Positions 35,911-46,365 are shown, counted from the first letter of the stretch. The stretch is 64,000 nucleotides of DNA from Streptomyces lateritius (GCF_014649715.1 NZ_BMTO01000004.1:139550-203549); one strand, 5' to 3'. The notes: generated by a model from the sequence alone, not told the origin. Made by a program: numbers and translations.

Positions 35911-36582
35911 CTACTGCGCCCCCGGACGGACCAGACCGCTCTCGTACGCGTACACCGCCGCCTGCACCCGGTCCCGCAGACCCAGCTTGGTCAGCACATG
36001 ACCCACATGCGTCTTCACCGTCGTCTCACTGACGAACAGATCGGCAGCGATCTCCGCGTTCGACAGCCCGCGCGCCACCAGCTTCAGCACCTCGACCTCA
36101 CGGTCGGTCAGCGTGTTCAGCGTGTCCGGCACCTGCTCCTCACCCGACGGCAGATGCGCCGAGTACTTGTCCAGAAGCCGACGCGTGATCGACGGCGCCA
36201 GCATCGCCTCACCCGCCGCCACCACCCGGATCGCCTGCACCAGTTCATTGGCCGGAGCGTCCTTCAGCAAGAACCCGCTCGCCCCCGCCCGCAGCGCCTC
36301 CACCACGTACTCGTCCAGGTCGAACGTCGTCAGCACCAGCACCTTCGCCGGACCGTCCCGGCCCGGACCCGTGATCTGCCGGGTCGCCTCCACCCCGTCC
36401 ATCCGCGGCATCCGGATGTCCATCAGCACCACATCGGGCTGCAGCGCCCGCACCTGGTCCAGCGCCTGCAGACCGTCCCCGGCCTCACCGACGACCGCGA
36501 TGTCCTGCTCCGCCTCCAGAATCATCCGGAAACCGGTGCGCAGCAGCGGCTGGTCGTCGACCAGTAGGACGCGGATGGCCAC
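35911..36582 (-). CDS. NarL/LuxR-type response regulator, orphan
   Basis: A 223-residue two-component regulator. Residues 1-125 form the receiver domain, with acidic pocket VDDQ, phospho-acceptor Asp in VVLMDIRMP (about residue 54), the Thr in VLVLTTFD, and the Lys in FLLKDAP. Residues about 150-215 form the LuxR-type helix-turn-helix LTDREVEVLKLVARGLSNAEIA. The start is ATG 36582 after AAGGAG. No histidine kinase gene is next to it, so its partner is elsewhere. It is co-oriented with and 10 bases from the RecB-like nuclease gene upstream, so the two are probably cotranscribed. Confidence 0.92.
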   Translation of the reverse strand: MAIRVLLVDDQPLLRTGFRMILEAEQDIAVVGEAGDGLQALDQVRALQPDVVLMDIRMPRMDGVEATRQITGPGRDGPAKVLVLTTFDLDEYVVEALRAGASGFLLKDAPANELVQAIRVVAAGEAMLAPSITRRLLDKYSAHLPSGEEQVPDTLNTLTDREVEVLKLVARGLSNAEIAADLFVSETTVKTHVGHVLTKLGLRDRVQAAVYAYESGLVRPGAQ

Positions 36583-36592
36583 AGGAACTCCT

Positions 36593-37495
<903 letters not shown>

Positions 37496-37619
37496 GCCCC
37501 AGACCCTACGACCCGCCACCGACAGCGAGCCGCATACCATCGACGGCGGAGCCCGTCACGCTGCATGATCGAAGAGTGACGCACGACGTGGGTCGGGCGG
37601 AAGGCGACGAGAGGAACCC

Positions 37620-38867
37620 GTGAACCAGGACGACGAGCGCGGCGAGAACAAGCGGCCGCGGTCCGACGGCGCGGAACCGCCGGCCGCCGCCGCCCGCACC
37701 CGGCGGACCGAGGAACCCGGCGGAGGAATCCTCATGGGCCGCCCCTTCGGCGTGCCCGTCTACGTCGCCCCCAGCTGGTTCCTCGTCGCCGCCCTCATCA
37801 CCTGGGTCTTCGGCGACCAGATCCAGCGCGTCCTGCCCGAACTCGGCGGAGCCCGCTACCTCGTCTCCCTCTTCTTCGCCATCGCCTTCTACGCCTCCGT
37901 CCTCGTCCACGAACTGGCCCACACCATCGCGGCGCTCCGCTTCAAACTCCCGGTGCGCCGCATCCAGCTCCAGTTCTTCGGCGGAGTCTCCGAGATCGAG
38001 AAGGAGACCGAGACCCCCGGCCGCGAATTCGTCCTCGCCTTCGTCGGCCCGCTCCTCTCCCTCGTCCTCGCCGGTGTCTTCTATCTCACTCTCTACGCCG
38101 TCGAGCCCGGCACCGTCCCCGGCGTCCTCCTCGCCGGCCTGATGATCTCCAACCTGATCGTCGCGGTCTTCAACCTGCTCCCCGGCCTCCCGCTCGACGG
38201 CGGCCGCATGCTCCGCGCCGTCATCTGGAAGATCACCGGCAAGCCCATGAGCGGCACCGTCGCCGCCGCCTGGGTCGGCCGCGCCCTCGCCGTCGCCGTC
38301 CTCATCGGCCTGCCCCTCCTCACCAGGACCGGCCTCCTCGGCAACTCCACCGACGACATCAGCGGCATGGACACCGTCACCGACGCCCTGCTCGCCGCCA
38401 TCCTCGCGGCGATCATCTGGACCGGCGCCGGCAACAGTCTCCGCATGGCCCGGCTACGCGAACACCTCCCCGAACTCGGCGCCCGCAGCCTCACCCGCCG
38501 CGCCATCCCCGTCGAACCCGCCACCCCGCTCTCCGAGGCCCTGCGCCGCGCCAACGAGGCCGGAGCCCGCGCCCTCGTCGTCGTCGACGGCGTCGGCAAC
38601 CCCACCGGCCTCGTCCGCGAGACCGCCATCGCCGGCGTCCCCCAGCACCGCCGCCCCTGGGTCGCCGTCAGCGGCCTCACCCAGGACCTCACCGACGGCA
38701 TGCGGGTCCCCGCCGAGCTCAGCGGACAACCCCTGCTCGACCACCTGCGCGCCAGCCCCGCCACCGAGTACCTCGTCGTCGAGGACACCGGAGAGATCTA
38801 CGGAGTCCTGTCCACCGCCGACGTGGAACGCGCCTTCGTCCGGGCCATGGCAAGACCCTCCTCGTAA
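37620..38867 (+). CDS. Site-2 protease family membrane zinc metalloprotease with CBS-like tail
   Basis: A 415-residue integral membrane protease (S2P/M50 subgroup III). Zinc motif VLVHELAHTIAA is at about residue 95, and the third ligand motif FNLLPGLPLDGGRMLRA at about 185. About six membrane helices span residues 45-290. A C-terminal CBS-like domain pair (about 295-410: ALVVVDGVGNPTGLV, YLVVEDTGEIYGVLSTADV) probably senses a nucleotide. It cleaves membrane-spanning substrates inside the bilayer; the substrate is unknown. It starts at GTG 37620. It is divergent from the nuclease. Confidence 0.9.
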   Translation: MNQDDERGENKRPRSDGAEPPAAAARTRRTEEPGGGILMGRPFGVPVYVAPSWFLVAALITWVFGDQIQRVLPELGGARYLVSLFFAIAFYASVLVHELAHTIAALRFKLPVRRIQLQFFGGVSEIEKETETPGREFVLAFVGPLLSLVLAGVFYLTLYAVEPGTVPGVLLAGLMISNLIVAVFNLLPGLPLDGGRMLRAVIWKITGKPMSGTVAAAWVGRALAVAVLIGLPLLTRTGLLGNSTDDISGMDTVTDALLAAILAAIIWTGAGNSLRMARLREHLPELGARSLTRRAIPVEPATPLSEALRRANEAGARALVVVDGVGNPTGLVRETAIAGVPQHRRPWVAVSGLTQDLTDGMRVPAELSGQPLLDHLRASPATEYLVVEDTGEIYGVLSTADVERAFVRAMARPSS

Positions 38868-38873
38868 CCCCGG

Positions 38874-38879
38874 TACTCT
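38874..38879 (+). promoter_or_regulatory. -10 box of leaderless trmI transcript
   Basis: TACTCT ends 6 bases before ATG 38886 and overlaps the few bases after the protease stop; no ribosome site is present. Confidence 0.55.
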
Positions 38880-38885
38880 GGTCAC

Positions 38886-39773
38886 ATGTCCGAACCGACC
38901 GGTGCCGCCCGCCGTCGCGGGCCCTTCAAGGTCGGGGACCAGGTCCAGCTCACCGACCCCAAGGGACGCCACTACACGTTCACGCTCGAGGCCGGGAAGA
39001 ACTTTCACACCCACAAGGGTTCCTTCCCCCACGACGAGCTGATCGGTGCTCCCGAGGGCAGTGTTGTCCGTACCACGGGAAACGTCGCCTACCTCGCGCT
39101 GCGCCCCCTGCTCCCCGACTACGTCCTGTCCATGCCCCGCGGCGCCGCCGTGGTCTACCCCAAGGACGCGGGGCAGATCCTGGCCTTCGCCGACATCTTC
39201 CCCGGCGCGCGCGTCGTCGAAGCCGGCGTGGGCTCGGGCTCGCTCAGCAGCTTCCTGCTCCGCGCCATCGGCGACAGCGGCATGCTGCACTCCTACGAGC
39301 GCCGCGAGGACTTCGCCGAGATCGCCAAGGGGAACGTCGAGCGCTACTTCGGCGGCCCGCACCCCGCGTGGCAGCTGACCGTCGGCGACCTCCAGGACAA
39401 CCTGTCCGACACGGACGTCGACCGCGTCATCCTTGACATGCTCGCCCCCTGGGAGTGCCTGGAAGCCGTCTCCAAGGCCCTCGTCCCCGGCGGCATCCTC
39501 TGCTGCTACGTGGCGACCACCACCCAGCTCGCGCGCACCGTGGAGTCCATCCGCGAGTTCGGCTGCTACGCCGAACCGCAGCCCTGGGAATCCATGATCC
39601 GCAACTGGCACGTCGAAGGCCTCGCCGTCCGCCCGGACCACCGGATGATCGGCCACACCGGCTTCCTCGTCACCGCCCGCCGCCTCGCGGACGGCGTCGA
39701 GCCCCCGATGCGGCGCCGCCGCCCCGCCAAGGGCGCCTACGGCGAGGACTACGAAGGCCCCAACAAGGGCTGA
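38886..39773 (+). CDS. trmI: tRNA (adenine-58-N1)-methyltransferase
   Basis: A 295-residue Rossmann-fold SAM methyltransferase that modifies A58 in the tRNA T-loop. An N-terminal beta domain (residues 10-75) precedes the SAM-binding motif RVVEAGVGSGSLSSFLLRA (about residue 110). Motif II is SYERREDFAEIAKGN, and the conserved VILDMLAPWE follows. ATG 38886 is placed for leaderless translation. It acts as a tetramer in the cytosol. It lies just upstream of the proteasome genes, as in mycobacteria. Confidence 0.92.
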   Translation: MSEPTGAARRRGPFKVGDQVQLTDPKGRHYTFTLEAGKNFHTHKGSFPHDELIGAPEGSVVRTTGNVAYLALRPLLPDYVLSMPRGAAVVYPKDAGQILAFADIFPGARVVEAGVGSGSLSSFLLRAIGDSGMLHSYERREDFAEIAKGNVERYFGGPHPAWQLTVGDLQDNLSDTDVDRVILDMLAPWECLEAVSKALVPGGILCCYVATTTQLARTVESIREFGCYAEPQPWESMIRNWHVEGLAVRPDHRMIGHTGFLVTARRLADGVEPPMRRRRPAKGAYGEDYEGPNKG

Positions 39774-39791
39774 CGCCCCGACAACGAGAGT

Positions 39792-39840
39792 GTGCCGCCG
39801 CCCAGTTCCCGCCCCACCGGGGAGAACTCGGCGGCGGCAC
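39792..39840 (+). terminator. Long hairpin after trmI
   Basis: The outer 11-bp stem (39792-39802 with 39830-39840) is extended, after one mismatch, by five inner pairs (39804-39808 with 39824-39828). It lies 18 bases past the trmI stop. Confidence 0.8.
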
Positions 39841-39966
39841 CTTCACGTTCGGCATCTTTGCGCCGGATCCGGGAGACTCGGCCCACCCCGACGGTTCCAC
39901 CCACCTGTGACGTGTGGCACGATGCCCGCAACTCCTTCCGCACCACCCTCACAGGAGACATCCCGC

Positions 39967-40554
39967 GTGCAGCCCTCCGCCGTCCCGGACCTCGCGCACA
40001 CCCACGCCCGGCCGGTGCACTGGCTGGCCACCGCGACCGCCATGGCCGCCGTCGTCGCCACCGCCGGCCTGCTGCAGCCCGACTCCGCCACCGCCACGGG
40101 CAGCGCCACCGGCACGGTCGCCGCGGGTGCGAAGGCCGCCCCGGCCGCCGCCCCCGCCCCCGACGCCACCACCGCCGACTACCCGCTGGAATGCGGGGGA
40201 GCGGCCGACACCGTCGCGCGGCAGGCCCGCGGAGACCTCGACGGCGACGGAAACCCCGAAACGGTCGCAGTCGTGCACTGTGAAGCAGGCTCCGGCACAC
40301 CGCCCAGCGGGATCTACGTCCTCACCCACGGTGAGGACACCACCGCGCGTGTGGTGGCCACCCTCCTGGAGCCCGCGCAGCAGAAGAACGTCGGCGGCCT
40401 CGCACTGCGCGACGGAGTGATCACCGCCACGCTGCTCGGCTACTCCTCCCCGGACGTACCCAGCTGCTGCCCCGACGAGCGGGAGCGCGTCACCTGGCGC
40501 TGGCAGGGCGGCGCCTTCCTGCGCGACGCGCAGACCGCCGCCACCGGGGCGTAA
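39967..40554 (+). CDS. Secreted or membrane-anchored protein of unknown function
   Basis: A 195-residue protein. One hydrophobic segment (about residues 14-35, WLATATAMAAVVATAGLL) acts as a signal peptide or anchor. An Ala/Pro/Thr-rich linker follows, then an exported domain with four cysteines (LECGG, VHCEAG, SCCPDE). ARGDLDGDGNPETVAVV is an Asp-rich loop like the calcium loops of FG-GAP/EF-hand-like repeats. GTG 39967 is chosen because AGGAG (39953-39957) precedes it by 9 bases; an in-frame ATG at 39922 would add 15 residues. I do not recognise a function. Confidence 0.72.
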   Translation: MQPSAVPDLAHTHARPVHWLATATAMAAVVATAGLLQPDSATATGSATGTVAAGAKAAPAAAPAPDATTADYPLECGGAADTVARQARGDLDGDGNPETVAVVHCEAGSGTPPSGIYVLTHGEDTTARVVATLLEPAQQKNVGGLALRDGVITATLLGYSSPDVPSCCPDERERVTWRWQGGAFLRDAQTAATGA

Positions 40555-40575
40555 CAGCACAGCGTGCGGAATACG

Positions 40576-40887
40576 TCACTCCGCGTCGGGCCCGAAGACC
40601 TCCACGCTGTCCGACACCCGGCGTACGTGGATGCAGTCGCCCGGGCACTCCTTGGCGGAATCCACCACGTCCTGAAGCAGCGGCAGCGGGACCGGCGTGG
40701 TCGCCCCGGCGTCCTGCAGCAGCTCGTCGTCCGCGCTCTTCACATACGCGAGCCCGTCGATGTCCAGCTCGAAGACCTCGGGCGCGTACTGCACGCAAAT
40801 GCCGTCCCCGGTGCAGAGATCCTGGTCGATCCAGACCTCCAGCGCCTCACCGGCGCCCGTCGTCGGGACCTCGTGCCGCACGGTCAT
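40576..40887 (-). CDS. Ferredoxin
   Basis: A 103-residue iron-sulfur electron carrier. Cluster ligands lie in DQDLCTGDGICVQYAPEVFEL near the N-terminus and in AKECPGDCIHV near residue 85, a pattern of the short 3Fe-4S or 4Fe-4S type often paired with cytochrome P450s. The start ATG 40887 follows a GGAG ribosome site. It is divergent from arc, with 253 bases between the starts. The redox partner is unknown; a P450 lies 20 kb away. Confidence 0.88.
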   Translation of the reverse strand: MTVRHEVPTTGAGEALEVWIDQDLCTGDGICVQYAPEVFELDIDGLAYVKSADDELLQDAGATTPVPLPLLQDVVDSAKECPGDCIHVRRVSDSVEVFGPDAE

Positions 40888-41096
40888 GTCTCCTGCCGTT
40901 CCTGAGCGTCGAAAAAGATCGTTCTTCTAAGTCCGGCCAAGCCTGACGGGTGTTGACCACCGATGACGATACAACCGCCCGCTTTCCGATGTTGATGGGT
41001 GGGTATTCCCTTGGCGTGAGGGGAAGCGCAAGGGTGAAGATCGGACACACCCCACAGTCTTTGTGATCTAGGGGTTTCAATCACCACCCACGCAGG

Positions 41097-41102
41097 TAGG
41101 GT
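41097..41102 (+). promoter_or_regulatory. -10 box of arc, in the ferredoxin-arc intergenic region
   Basis: TAGGGT lies 39 bases before the arc start. I see no convincing -35 and no coding sequence in the rest of the 253-base divergent gap. Confidence 0.4.
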
Positions 41103-41140
41103 CAGGAAGCGTCCAGCTCCCCTTGGAGGAGGTGAGGACC

Positions 41141-42907
41141 GTGGCAGCCCACGACGACGACATCAACCGCGGCATCCGGCCGGGGCGGGGGTCTGAAGAC
41201 CCCGCCGGCCAGGTTGCCTATCTCGAGCAGGAAATCGCCGTCCTGCGCCGCAAGCTCGCCGACTCTCCGCGTCATACGAGGATTCTCGAGGAGCGGATCG
41301 TCGAGCTGCAGACCAACCTGGCCGGCGTGTCCGCGCAGAACGAGCGGCTCGCCAACACACTCCGTGAGGCCCGCGACCAGATCGTGGCCCTCAAGGAGGA
41401 GGTCGACCGGCTCGCGCAGCCGCCGGCCGGCTTCGGTGTCTTCCTGCAGGCCAACGAGGACGGCACGTGCGACATCTTCACCGGGGGCCGCAAGCTCCGG
41501 GTGAACGTCAGTCCCAGCGTCGAGCTCGACGAGCTCCGGCGCGGCCAGGAAGTCATGCTCAACGAGGCGCTCAACGTGGTCGAGGCCATGGAGTTCGAGC
41601 GCGCCGGGGACATCGTCACCCTCAAGGAGATCCTCGAGGACGGCGAGCGCGCCCTGGTGATCGGGCACACCGACGAGGAACGGGTGGTCAGGCTCGCCGA
41701 GCCGCTGCTGGACATCACCATCCGCCCCGGCGACGCCCTGCTGCTGGAGCCCAGGTCCGGCTACGTCTACGAAGTGGTCCCCAAGAGCGAGGTCGAAGAA
41801 CTCGTCCTCGAAGAGGTCCCCGACGTCGACTACGACAAGATCGGCGGCCTGGGCAACCAGATCGAACTCATCCGCGACGCGGTCGAGCTGCCCTATCTCT
41901 ACCCCGACCTCTTCAAGGAGCACGAACTGCGGCCGCCGAAGGGCATCCTGCTCTACGGCCCGCCCGGTTGCGGCAAGACGCTGATCGCGAAGGCCGTGGC
42001 CAACTCCCTTGCCAAGAAGGTCGCCGAGGTGACCGGCCAGCCCGCCGGGAAGTCCTACTTCCTGAACATCAAGGGCCCCGAACTCCTCAACAAGTACGTC
42101 GGTGAGACCGAGCGGCACATCCGCCTGGTCTTCCAGCGTGCCCGGGAGAAGGCGAGCGAGGGCACCCCCGTCATCGTCTTCTTCGACGAGATGGAATCCC
42201 TCTTCCGCACCCGCGGATCCGGAGTCAGCTCGGACGTGGAGAACACCATCGTCCCCCAGCTGCTCGCCGAGATCGACGGTGTGGAGGGCCTGGAGAACGT
42301 CATCGTCATCGGCGCCTCCAACCGCGAGGACATGATCGACCCCGCGATCCTGCGGCCCGGCCGGCTCGACGTCAAGATCAAGATCGAGCGCCCGGACGCG
42401 GAGGCCGCGAAGGACATCTTCGCGAAGTACCTCACGCCCACCCTCCCGCTGCACTCCGACGACCTCTCCGAGCACCACGGCTCGAAGGACGCAGCGGCGC
42501 ACGCCATGATCCAGTCGGTCGTCGAGCAGATGTACGCCGAATCCGAGGAGAACCGCTTCCTCGAGGTCACGTACGCCAACGGCGACAAGGAAGTCCTCTA
42601 CTTCAAGGACTTCAACTCCGGCGCGATGATCCAGAACATCGTCGACCGGGCCAAGAAGATGGCCATCAAGGCCTTCCTCGACCACAACCAGAAGGGCATT
42701 CGCGTCTCCCACCTCCTCCAGGCTTGCGTGGACGAGTTCAAGGAGAACGAGGACCTCCCCAACACCACCAACCCCGACGACTGGGCCCGAATCTCCGGAA
42801 AGAAGGGCGAGCGGATCGTCTTCATCCGCACCCTCGTCACCGGAAAGCAAGGCGCGGACACCGGACGCTCCATCGACACGGTGGCGAACACCGGTCAGTA
42901 CCTGTAA
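41141..42907 (+). CDS. arc: Proteasome-associated AAA ATPase Arc (Mpa)
   Basis: A 588-residue hexameric unfoldase that recognises pupylated proteins and feeds them to the 20S core. Domains: N-terminal coiled coil (about residues 15-90, binds Pup), two OB-fold rings (about 90-235), and an AAA module with Walker A GPPGCGKT (about 273) and Walker [11 protein letters not shown] (about 346). The C-terminus ends GQYL, whose penultimate tyrosine opens the proteasome gate. GTG 41141 follows GGAGGAGG with 8-base spacing. It is followed by dop, pup, prcB and prcA in the same direction. Confidence 0.96.
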   Translation: MAAHDDDINRGIRPGRGSEDPAGQVAYLEQEIAVLRRKLADSPRHTRILEERIVELQTNLAGVSAQNERLANTLREARDQIVALKEEVDRLAQPPAGFGVFLQANEDGTCDIFTGGRKLRVNVSPSVELDELRRGQEVMLNEALNVVEAMEFERAGDIVTLKEILEDGERALVIGHTDEERVVRLAEPLLDITIRPGDALLLEPRSGYVYEVVPKSEVEELVLEEVPDVDYDKIGGLGNQIELIRDAVELPYLYPDLFKEHELRPPKGILLYGPPGCGKTLIAKAVANSLAKKVAEVTGQPAGKSYFLNIKGPELLNKYVGETERHIRLVFQRAREKASEGTPVIVFFDEMESLFRTRGSGVSSDVENTIVPQLLAEIDGVEGLENVIVIGASNREDMIDPAILRPGRLDVKIKIERPDAEAAKDIFAKYLTPTLPLHSDDLSEHHGSKDAAAHAMIQSVVEQMYAESEENRFLEVTYANGDKEVLYFKDFNSGAMIQNIVDRAKKMAIKAFLDHNQKGIRVSHLLQACVDEFKENEDLPNTTNPDDWARISGKKGERIVFIRTLVTGKQGADTGRSIDTVANTGQYL

Positions 42908-43010
42908 ACGCACACCGGCTGCGGATGTCCGGAACCACGGGCATCCGCAGCCGTCGCATTCCGACCCAGCAAAACCTCGAATCGATCTCCCAACCGGCGT
43001 GGAGTCGCTC

Positions 43011-43016
43011 TAGGCT
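43011..43016 (+). promoter_or_regulatory. -10 box of dop
   Basis: TAGGCT lies about 58 bases before the dop start in the 166-base arc-dop gap, suggesting a dop promoter separate from arc. Confidence 0.45.
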
Positions 43017-43073
43017 CGTCGGTACTTGTTGCGCCGCACCCGAAGGGGAGCGCCGCCGGGCAAGGAGGGCCGC

Positions 43074-44588
43074 ATGACCGTACGGCGAGTAATGGGCATC
43101 GAAACGGAGTACGGAATCTCCGTTCCGGGCCACCCGAACGCCAATGCCATGCTCACCTCGTCCCAGATCGTCAACGCCTACGCGGCGGCGATGCACCGGG
43201 CGCGTCGCGCCCGCTGGGATTTCGAGGAGGAGAATCCGCTGCGGGACGCGCGAGGCTTCGACCTCGCCCGCGAGACCGCCGACTCCAGCCAGCTCACCGA
43301 CGAGGACATCGGCCTGGCCAACGTCATCCTCACCAACGGAGCCAGGCTCTACGTCGACCACGCCCACCCGGAATACAGCGCCCCCGAGGTCACCAACCCC
43401 CGCGACGCCGTCCTCTGGGACAAGGCCGGCGAACGGATCATGGCCGAGGCCGCCGAACGAGCCGCCCAGCTCCCCGGCGCCCAGCCCATCCACCTCTACA
43501 AGAACAACACCGACAACAAGGGCGCCTCCTACGGCACGCACGAGAACTACCTGATGAAGCGGGAGACCCCCTTCTCGGACATCGTGCGCCACCTCACCCC
43601 GTTCTTCGTCTCCCGCCAGGTCGTCACCGGCGCGGGCCGCGTCGGCATCGGCCAGGACGGACGCGAGCACGGCTTCCAGATCAGCCAGCGCGCCGACTAC
43701 TTCGAGGTCGAGGTCGGCCTGGAGACCACCCTCAAACGGCCCATCATCAACACCCGCGACGAACCCCACGCGGACGCCGAGAAGTACCGCCGACTCCATG
43801 TGATCATCGGTGACGCCAACCTCTCGGAGATCTCCACCTACCTCAAACTGGGCACCACCGCCCTCGTCCTGTCGATGATCGAGGACTCCTTCATCAACGT
43901 GGACCTCGCCGTCGACCAGCCGGTCCGCACCCTCCACGAGGTCTCCCACGACCCGACCCTCGCCCACCTCGTCACGCTGCGCAGCGGCCGGACACTCACC
44001 GCCGTCCAGCTCCAGATGGAGTACTTCGAGCTGGCCAGGAAGTACGTGGAGGAGCGCTTCGGGGCCGACGCGGACGACCAGACCAAGGACGTCCTGGTCC
44101 GCTGGGAGGACACCCTCAACCGCCTCGAGAACGACCCGATGAGCCTGGCCGGCGAACTGGACTGGATCGCCAAGCGCGAGCTCATGGAGGGCTACCGGCG
44201 CCGCGACGAGGTGGACTGGGACGCGCCCCGGCTGCACCTCGTGGACCTGCAGTACGCCGACGTACGCCCCGACAAGGGCCTGTACAACCGTCTGGCGGCC
44301 CGGGGGCGGATGAAGCGCCTCCTTGACGAGGCCGAGGTCGAAAGGGCGGAGACGAAGCCTCCGGAGGACACCAGGGCCTATTTCCGGGGCCGCTGCCTGG
44401 AGCAGTACGCGGACGACGTGGCCGCCGCCTCCTGGGACTCGGTCATCTTCGACCTGCCGGGCCGCGACTCGCTCCAGCGCGTGCCCACCCTGGAGCCCCT
44501 GCGGGGCACCAGGAACCACGTGAAGGAACTTCTGGACCGCTGCAGGACGGCGGAAGAACTGGTCCGCGTCCTGTCCGGCGGCTCATGA
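43074..44588 (+). CDS. dop: Depupylase/deamidase of Pup
   Basis: A 504-residue member of the Dop/PafA family with a glutamine-synthetase-like fold. It hydrolyses the Pup-lysine isopeptide bond and, where Pup ends in Gln, deamidates it. N-terminal [15 protein letters not shown] carries the Mg-ATP glutamates, [13 protein letters not shown] the catalytic Asp, and [20 protein letters not shown] the conserved strand. The insert [13 protein letters not shown] near residue 20-60 distinguishes Dop from PafA. ATG 43074 follows AAGGAGG at 43062-43068. Here Pup already ends in Glu, so depupylation should be its main task. Confidence 0.95.
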   Translation: MTVRRVMGIETEYGISVPGHPNANAMLTSSQIVNAYAAAMHRARRARWDFEEENPLRDARGFDLARETADSSQLTDEDIGLANVILTNGARLYVDHAHPEYSAPEVTNPRDAVLWDKAGERIMAEAAERAAQLPGAQPIHLYKNNTDNKGASYGTHENYLMKRETPFSDIVRHLTPFFVSRQVVTGAGRVGIGQDGREHGFQISQRADYFEVEVGLETTLKRPIINTRDEPHADAEKYRRLHVIIGDANLSEISTYLKLGTTALVLSMIEDSFINVDLAVDQPVRTLHEVSHDPTLAHLVTLRSGRTLTAVQLQMEYFELARKYVEERFGADADDQTKDVLVRWEDTLNRLENDPMSLAGELDWIAKRELMEGYRRRDEVDWDAPRLHLVDLQYADVRPDKGLYNRLAARGRMKRLLDEAEVERAETKPPEDTRAYFRGRCLEQYADDVAAASWDSVIFDLPGRDSLQRVPTLEPLRGTRNHVKELLDRCRTAEELVRVLSGGS

Positions 44589-44674
44589 GGGGCTGAAATG
44601 CCCGAGCACTGGGAATCATGGAATGAGGGCCCGGACGTTGCACCAACTGCGGGGCCGATGTCAGACCTGGCTTG

Positions 44675-44680
44675 TAGGGT
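44675..44680 (+). promoter_or_regulatory. -10 box of pup
   Basis: TAGGGT lies 51 bases before the pup start. A small 6-bp hairpin (44677-44682 with 44692-44697) overlaps it and the expected transcription start. Confidence 0.45.
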
Positions 44681-44731
44681 CTGATCTTGAGAGACCCAAC
44701 CGAGCGGGCCGATTCGAGCGGGGTGAGGGAT

Positions 44732-44944
44732 ATGGCGACCAAGGACACCGGCGGCGGACAGCAGAAGGCGACGCGTTCCACGGAGGAGGTCGAGGAGACC
44801 ACCACGGAGGAGACCTCCGACCTCAAGGAACGCCAGGAGAAGCTGAGCGACGACGTCGACTCGGTTCTGGACGAAATCGATGATGTGCTCGAGGAGAACG
44901 CCGAGGACTTCGTGCGCTCCTTCGTTCAGAAAGGCGGGGAGTGA
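44732..44944 (+). CDS. pup: Prokaryotic ubiquitin-like protein Pup
   Basis: A 70-residue, intrinsically disordered protein tag. The N-terminus MATKDTGGGQQKATRS starts threading into Arc. The central helix DLKERQEKLSDDVDSVLDEI binds the Arc coiled coil. The C-terminus reads FVRSFVQKGGE: the last codon is GAG, so Pup is made in its ligation-ready Glu form, not the Gln form. ATG 44732 follows GAGGGA. It sits between dop and the endonuclease-VII-like gene, upstream of prcBA. PafA (49.7 kb) links the C-terminal Glu side chain to substrate lysines. Confidence 0.97.
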   Translation: MATKDTGGGQQKATRSTEEVEETTTEETSDLKERQEKLSDDVDSVLDEIDDVLEENAEDFVRSFVQKGGE

Positions 44945-44986
44945 CTTCGCCCTTCATTCGAAGGTGAAGTCGGCCCTGGGGGGTTG

Positions 44987-45574
44987 ATGTCGGAAGGCGT
45001 TAAGCGGTGTAGTCGGCGTGGCGAGACGAAGCCGCATGAGGCGTTCGCAAGTAACCGGGCCATGCGAGACGGCCTGCAGTGCTACTGCAGGCCGTGCGCG
45101 GCGGCCTATCACCAGCAGCGCCAGAAGGCCAAGGGCAAGAACGTGCGACCCAGGGTGGAGGCGCCCCACGGGTACAAGTACTGCCGCCGCTGTGGCGAGA
45201 CCAGGCCCCATGCGGACTGGGATCGCAACGAGGCGGCTTCCGACGGACTGTCCACACGATGCAAGGCGTGCCGTGCAATCGAAGGCCGGGCCGGACATCT
45301 CAAGCGTTCCTACGGCATCACGGAGGCCGAGCGTGCCGAGATGGTCTCCTTCCAGATGGGGATCTGCACGATCTGCCTGGCTGCTCCCGCAGTCCATGTT
45401 GATCACTGTCACGAGACGGGTAGGGTCCGTGGCGTACTGTGCTTCAACTGCAATTCGGCCATCGGCAAGTTGGGAGACGATCCCGACACTCTGCGTCGGG
45501 CCATTTCATACCTGGAGGGACACGCGTGGAAGCCAACACTCGTAGCACCGGGCGTCTACCAGCTGCCTTCCTGA
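44987..45574 (+). CDS. Endonuclease VII-like HNH nuclease domain protein
   Basis: A 195-residue, cysteine-rich, basic protein. Two N-terminal zinc-ribbon-like modules ([13 protein letters not shown]...CRPCAAAYH and [13 protein letters not shown]...CKACRAIEG) resemble each other. The C-terminal recombination endonuclease VII/HNH domain has [21 protein letters not shown]...CFNCNSAIG, with the His-Asp-His catalytic region and zinc cysteines. It could cleave branched DNA. ATG 44987 is chosen over an adjacent TTG. Its last 49 bases overlap the prcB coding region in another frame. Its place inside the pup-prcBA operon is unexpected for a nuclease. Confidence 0.85.
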   Translation: MSEGVKRCSRRGETKPHEAFASNRAMRDGLQCYCRPCAAAYHQQRQKAKGKNVRPRVEAPHGYKYCRRCGETRPHADWDRNEAASDGLSTRCKACRAIEGRAGHLKRSYGITEAERAEMVSFQMGICTICLAAPAVHVDHCHETGRVRGVLCFNCNSAIGKLGDDPDTLRRAISYLEGHAWKPTLVAPGVYQLPS

Positions 45575-46365
45575 CGCCGGGATCGTCCTCGTTCATGGAC
45601 TTCCTGTCCGAGCACTCGCCGTCTCTGCTCCCGGGCAACCGGAAGCTGCCCGAGGGGATCGTCGAGGCGCCGCACGGCACCACGATCGTCGCCGCGACCT
45701 TCCCCGACGGGGTCGTGCTCGCCGGTGACCGGCGGGCGACCATGGGGAACATGATCGCGCAGCGGGACATCGAGAAGGTCTTCCCGGCCGACGAGTTCTC
45801 GGCCGTGGGCATCGCCGGCACCGCCGGTCTCGCCGTGGAGATGGTGAAGCTCTTCCAGCTGGAGCTGGAGCACTTCGAGAAGGTGGAGGGCACCACCCTC
45901 TCCCTGGAGGGCAAGGCCAACCGGCTCTCCACCATGATCCGCGGCAACCTCGGCATGGCCATGCAGGGTCTCGCCGTCGTCCCGCTCTTCGCCGGCTGGG
46001 ACGAGGCCAAGGAGAAGGGCCGGATCTTCTCGTACGACGTGACCGGCGGCCGCTCCGAGGAGCACGGCTTCGCCGCCACCGGCTCCGGTTCGATCTTCGC
46101 GCGCGGCTCCATGAAGAAGCTCTACCGTCCCGACCTTACGGAGGAGCAGGCCACCACGCTGGTGGTGCAGGCCCTGTACGACGCGGCCGACGACGACTCG
46201 GCGACCGGGGGCCCGGACCTGTACCGCAAGATCTATCCGATCGTCACCGTCATCACCGACGAGGGCTTCCGCAGGCTCACCGACGAGGAGGCCTCGGCGA
46301 TCGCCCGCCAGGTGACCGACCGGCGCCTGGAGCAGCCCGACGGTCCGCGCGCCGCCCTGCTCTGA
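45526..46365 (+). CDS. prcB: 20S proteasome beta subunit
   Basis: A 279-residue precursor of the catalytic subunit. A 51-residue propeptide (starting GTG 45526, [16 protein letters not shown]) ends at EAPHG, and autocleavage exposes the nucleophile Thr52 ([21 protein letters not shown]). The catalytic Lys and Asp partners lie in LAGDRRAT and in [15 protein letters not shown] 7 bases before GTG 45526 supports this start inside the preceding nuclease gene. Fourteen copies form the two inner rings of the core. It is followed 44 bases later by prcA. Confidence 0.96.
   Translation: MEANTRSTGRLPAAFLTPGSSSFMDFLSEHSPSLLPGNRKLPEGIVEAPHGTTIVAATFPDGVVLAGDRRATMGNMIAQRDIEKVFPADEFSAVGIAGTAGLAVEMVKLFQLELEHFEKVEGTTLSLEGKANRLSTMIRGNLGMAMQGLAVVPLFAGWDEAKEKGRIFSYDVTGGRSEEHGFAATGSGSIFARGSMKKLYRPDLTEEQATTLVVQALYDAADDDSATGGPDLYRKIYPIVTVITDEGFRRLTDEEASAIARQVTDRRLEQPDGPRAALL

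Noticed and set aside
44987..45574. Mobile homing endonuclease or intron in the proteasome operon
   Set aside because: No intron or intein boundaries interrupt pup or prcB, both of which are intact; the nuclease is a separate gene.
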